This document shows positions 31,005-32,513 of a stretch of 32,513 nucleotides of DNA, one piece after another. The first letter of the stretch is position 1, and each line of letters opens with the position of its first letter. The notes under the pieces are model-generated. The model ran no database searches, was not told the DNA's origin, and worked only from the letters and a program-made list of their open reading frames with translations. The DNA lies in assembly GCA_902802535.1 (NCBI GenBank), contig CADCML010000048.1, positions 1 to 32,513 on the forward strand. The letters are read 5' to 3'. The DNA is from an uncultured Bacteroidia bacterium (GTDB lineage Bacteria; Bacteroidota; Bacteroidia; Bacteroidales; F082). A program made the position numbers and the translations under genes.

Positions 31005-31907
31005 TTATTCTCCGAAGTTCTTCTTCAGGAAATCCTGCGCTTCCTTCATGCCGCCGTTGCTGGCTTTACGCATGAGCAGTTTGGCGTAGGCGCGGTCTTG
31101 CTTGACGCCTTGGCCGTTGTAGTAAAGTACCCCGAGGGCATATTGCGCGCTCGGCACATTGGCATCGGCGGCTGTGGTGTAGTGTTCCGCGGCTTTTCCC
31201 AAGTCTTTTTCCACCCCGATACCGTAGTAATAGCAATCGCCCATCTGAGAAATGGCGAATCGGTTGCCCGCCTCGGCTGCGTCGTTCCACCATTTGACGG
31301 CCGTCTTCTCGTCTTTCTCCACGCCCATGCCGTAAAAATAGCAGTTGCCCAAGTTGAGCATGGCTTGACTTTCCTTGGCTTGCGCACCTTTTTTGTACCA
31401 CTCAAAGGCCTGCTTGGGGTCGGTTTTCACGCCCGTGCCCATCCGATAGAAATTGCCGATGGAGTTGTAGGCGGGACCGTTGCCTTGTGCGGCGGCTTTT
31501 TGGTACCAAGCCATAGCTTCTTTCGCGTCTTCCTCCACACCCCAGCCTTTCTCATAGCACACGCCATAAGCGTATTGGAACTTGGCATCACCGTGTTCAG
31601 CCTTGTAACGGATGGAGTCAATCTGCGAGGCCACCTGATTTCCCACCGATACGCCTCCACCTTGCAATTGACTGAAATCAAGGGGCTTGCCTTCTTCCAG
31701 TTTCAAAACGGGTCCATTGGGGTCGCCCATAACGGTGGGGTCCATCCCACCCTTTTCTTGGATTTGTATCTGCTGCTTGGGGGCAACGGGCACACCTTGA
31801 GGAATATACACCTCTTTTTCAGCAGGTTGCTCTTGCTTTTTATTCTCTTTCTGATCGCAGGAAGCCATCATCAGCGCGGCGAAAAATATCAAAAGGAATT
31901 TCTTCAT
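31005..31907 (-). CDS. Sel1-repeat lipoprotein
   Basis: A 300-residue lipoprotein: signal MKKFLLIFFAALMMASC (Cys17), a low-complexity linker (DQKENKKQEQPAEKEV), then five Sel1 repeats of about 36 residues (AKFQYAYGVCYEKGWGVEED, AYNSIGNFYRMGTGVKTDPK and so on). Sel1 repeats form helical scaffolds for protein contacts. The start at 31907 is chosen over 31916 because the -7 box at 31928-31935 leaves room for a ribosome site only with the later ATG. First gene of an operon with the TPR/HTH regulator, so it could modulate that sensor. Confidence 0.87.
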   Translation of the reverse strand: MKKFLLIFFAALMMASCDQKENKKQEQPAEKEVYIPQGVPVAPKQQIQIQEKGGMDPTVMGDPNGPVLKLEEGKPLDFSQLQGGGVSVGNQVASQIDSIRYKAEHGDAKFQYAYGVCYEKGWGVEEDAKEAMAWYQKAAAQGNGPAYNSIGNFYRMGTGVKTDPKQAFEWYKKGAQAKESQAMLNLGNCYFYGMGVEKDEKTAVKWWNDAAEAGNRFAISQMGDCYYYGIGVEKDLGKAAEHYTTAADANVPSAQYALGVLYYNGQGVKQDRAYAKLLMRKASNGGMKEAQDFLKKNFGE

Positions 31908-31927
31908 TTGTATCATGTTTAGGACTG

Positions 31928-31935
31928 CAAAAATA
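31928..31935 (-). promoter_or_regulatory. -7 box (TATTTTTG) of the Sel1/regulator operon
   Basis: TATTTTTG on the minus strand, 20 bases before the Sel1 ATG and in the 41-base gap after the TonB-receptor stop. The -33 element is not clear. Confidence 0.5.
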
Positions 31936-31948
31936 CGGATTTTTTCAA

Positions 31949-32513
31949 TCACTTCACTTGGAACCGAACACCCAAATAAGCGCGAATGCCCGACAGCGGT
32001 CCCCAAACCATAGAAGCGTCGAAATCTTCGCTGGTGGGGTTGTCGGCTGAGATGATGGGATATTTCTGGGTGTAGTTGGTCAGGTTTTCGCCACCCACAT
32101 ACAACTCCCAATGCTTACCTAACTTCTTCGTAATCTGTGCGTTCATGATGACATAGAACGGCGAACGGCCAATGTTCTGATGGTTGGCCACGGCGGTGGC
32201 GTTGCCGCTGAGGTCGGGCACGCGGCTGTCGCCATTGAACTGCGTCGTGAAGTCGAACTGCCAAGTGCCGGGGGCATACGACATGGTAATCAAACCCTTG
32301 TAACGGTTTACAAAAGGCTTTTCACGCAAGCTGTCGTTGATGGTCATTTTCACATCGTTGTAACGGAAGGCCAAGGTCAGGTCGAAGTCCTTGAAAATCT
32401 CGCAGTTGGCCTCGATTTGGGCACTGTTGGAATAAGATTTCCCGTCGAGGTTGTAAATGCGGACTTGGTGCGCATCGGCATCGCGGTCGAGGACGATTTG
32501 ATTGACGAAATCG
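31949..32513 (-). CDS. TonB-dependent receptor, C-terminal part only
   Basis: 188 codons of a gene entering from the right edge. Barrel strands such as DFVNQIVLDRDADAHQVRIY, YSNSAQIEANCEIFKDFDLT and LYVGGENLTNYTQKYPIISA end in IRAYLGVRFQVK. GGENLTNYTQK is the conserved penultimate-strand region of TonB receptors. The substrate cannot be told from this end. It is transcribed towards the Sel1 gene, which has its own promoter box. Confidence 0.85.
   Translation of the reverse strand, partial: DFVNQIVLDRDADAHQVRIYNLDGKSYSNSAQIEANCEIFKDFDLTLAFRYNDVKMTINDSLREKPFVNRYKGLITMSYAPGTWQFDFTTQFNGDSRVPDLSGNATAVANHQNIGRSPFYVIMNAQITKKLGKHWELYVGGENLTNYTQKYPIISADNPTSEDFDASMVWGPLSGIRAYLGVRFQVK

Overview
The window comes from a member of the phylum Bacteroidota, most likely the order Bacteroidales. 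The evidence is threefold: promoters of the TTTG-N19/20-TAnnTTTG type, four secreted proteins with a C-terminal type IX secretion (T9SS type A) sorting domain, and TonB-dependent receptors, one of them paired with a DUF4249 lipoprotein. I see no rRNA, tRNA or CRISPR array. Most genes lie on the minus strand; only the ROK kinase, one AAA ATPase and a candidate small RNA are read on the plus strand.

Layout. Positions 1-345 hold the start of a phosphate butyryl/acetyltransferase gene, followed by a DUF4160/DUF2442 pair. Positions 966-5478 are a four-gene operon, each gene joined to the next by an ATGA stop/start overlap: a lipoprotein, two exported proteins, and a modular leucine-rich-repeat protein whose tail is out of frame. 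Next come an RNA cyclic phosphodiesterase (thpR), a first DUF4143-type ATPase, a regulator gene reduced by internal deletion, and an M14 carboxypeptidase lipoprotein. Positions 9962-12792 encode two T9SS cargo proteins, one with a CGPC thioredoxin-like domain. They diverge from a ROK sugar kinase across tandem 30-bp repeats.

Positions 13922-16783 are the most unusual part. They contain a gene remnant, a small lipoprotein, a promoter plus a compact structured RNA with its own terminator, two tiny genes, and an AT-rich cassette with a signal-less metzincin protease and two unrecognised partners. Positions 16823-23726 hold another T9SS protein, lipoproteins, a DUF4249/TonB-receptor operon with frameshifts, and a broken outer-membrane barrel gene. 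Positions 24206-29209 contain two further DUF4143 ATPases, a truncated kinase-like gene and a repeat-rich T9SS protein. The window ends with a membrane-anchored TPR/HTH regulator carrying in-frame palindromic insertions, a Sel1-repeat lipoprotein, and the C-terminus of another TonB receptor.

Two themes run through the window. First, short dispersed elements recur: terminal-inverted-repeat elements, a shared promoter block, 40-bp direct repeats, and palindromes inside a gene. Second, several genes are decayed or frame-disrupted. Three of the frame breaks are simple shifts that could be either real mutations or sequencing errors.
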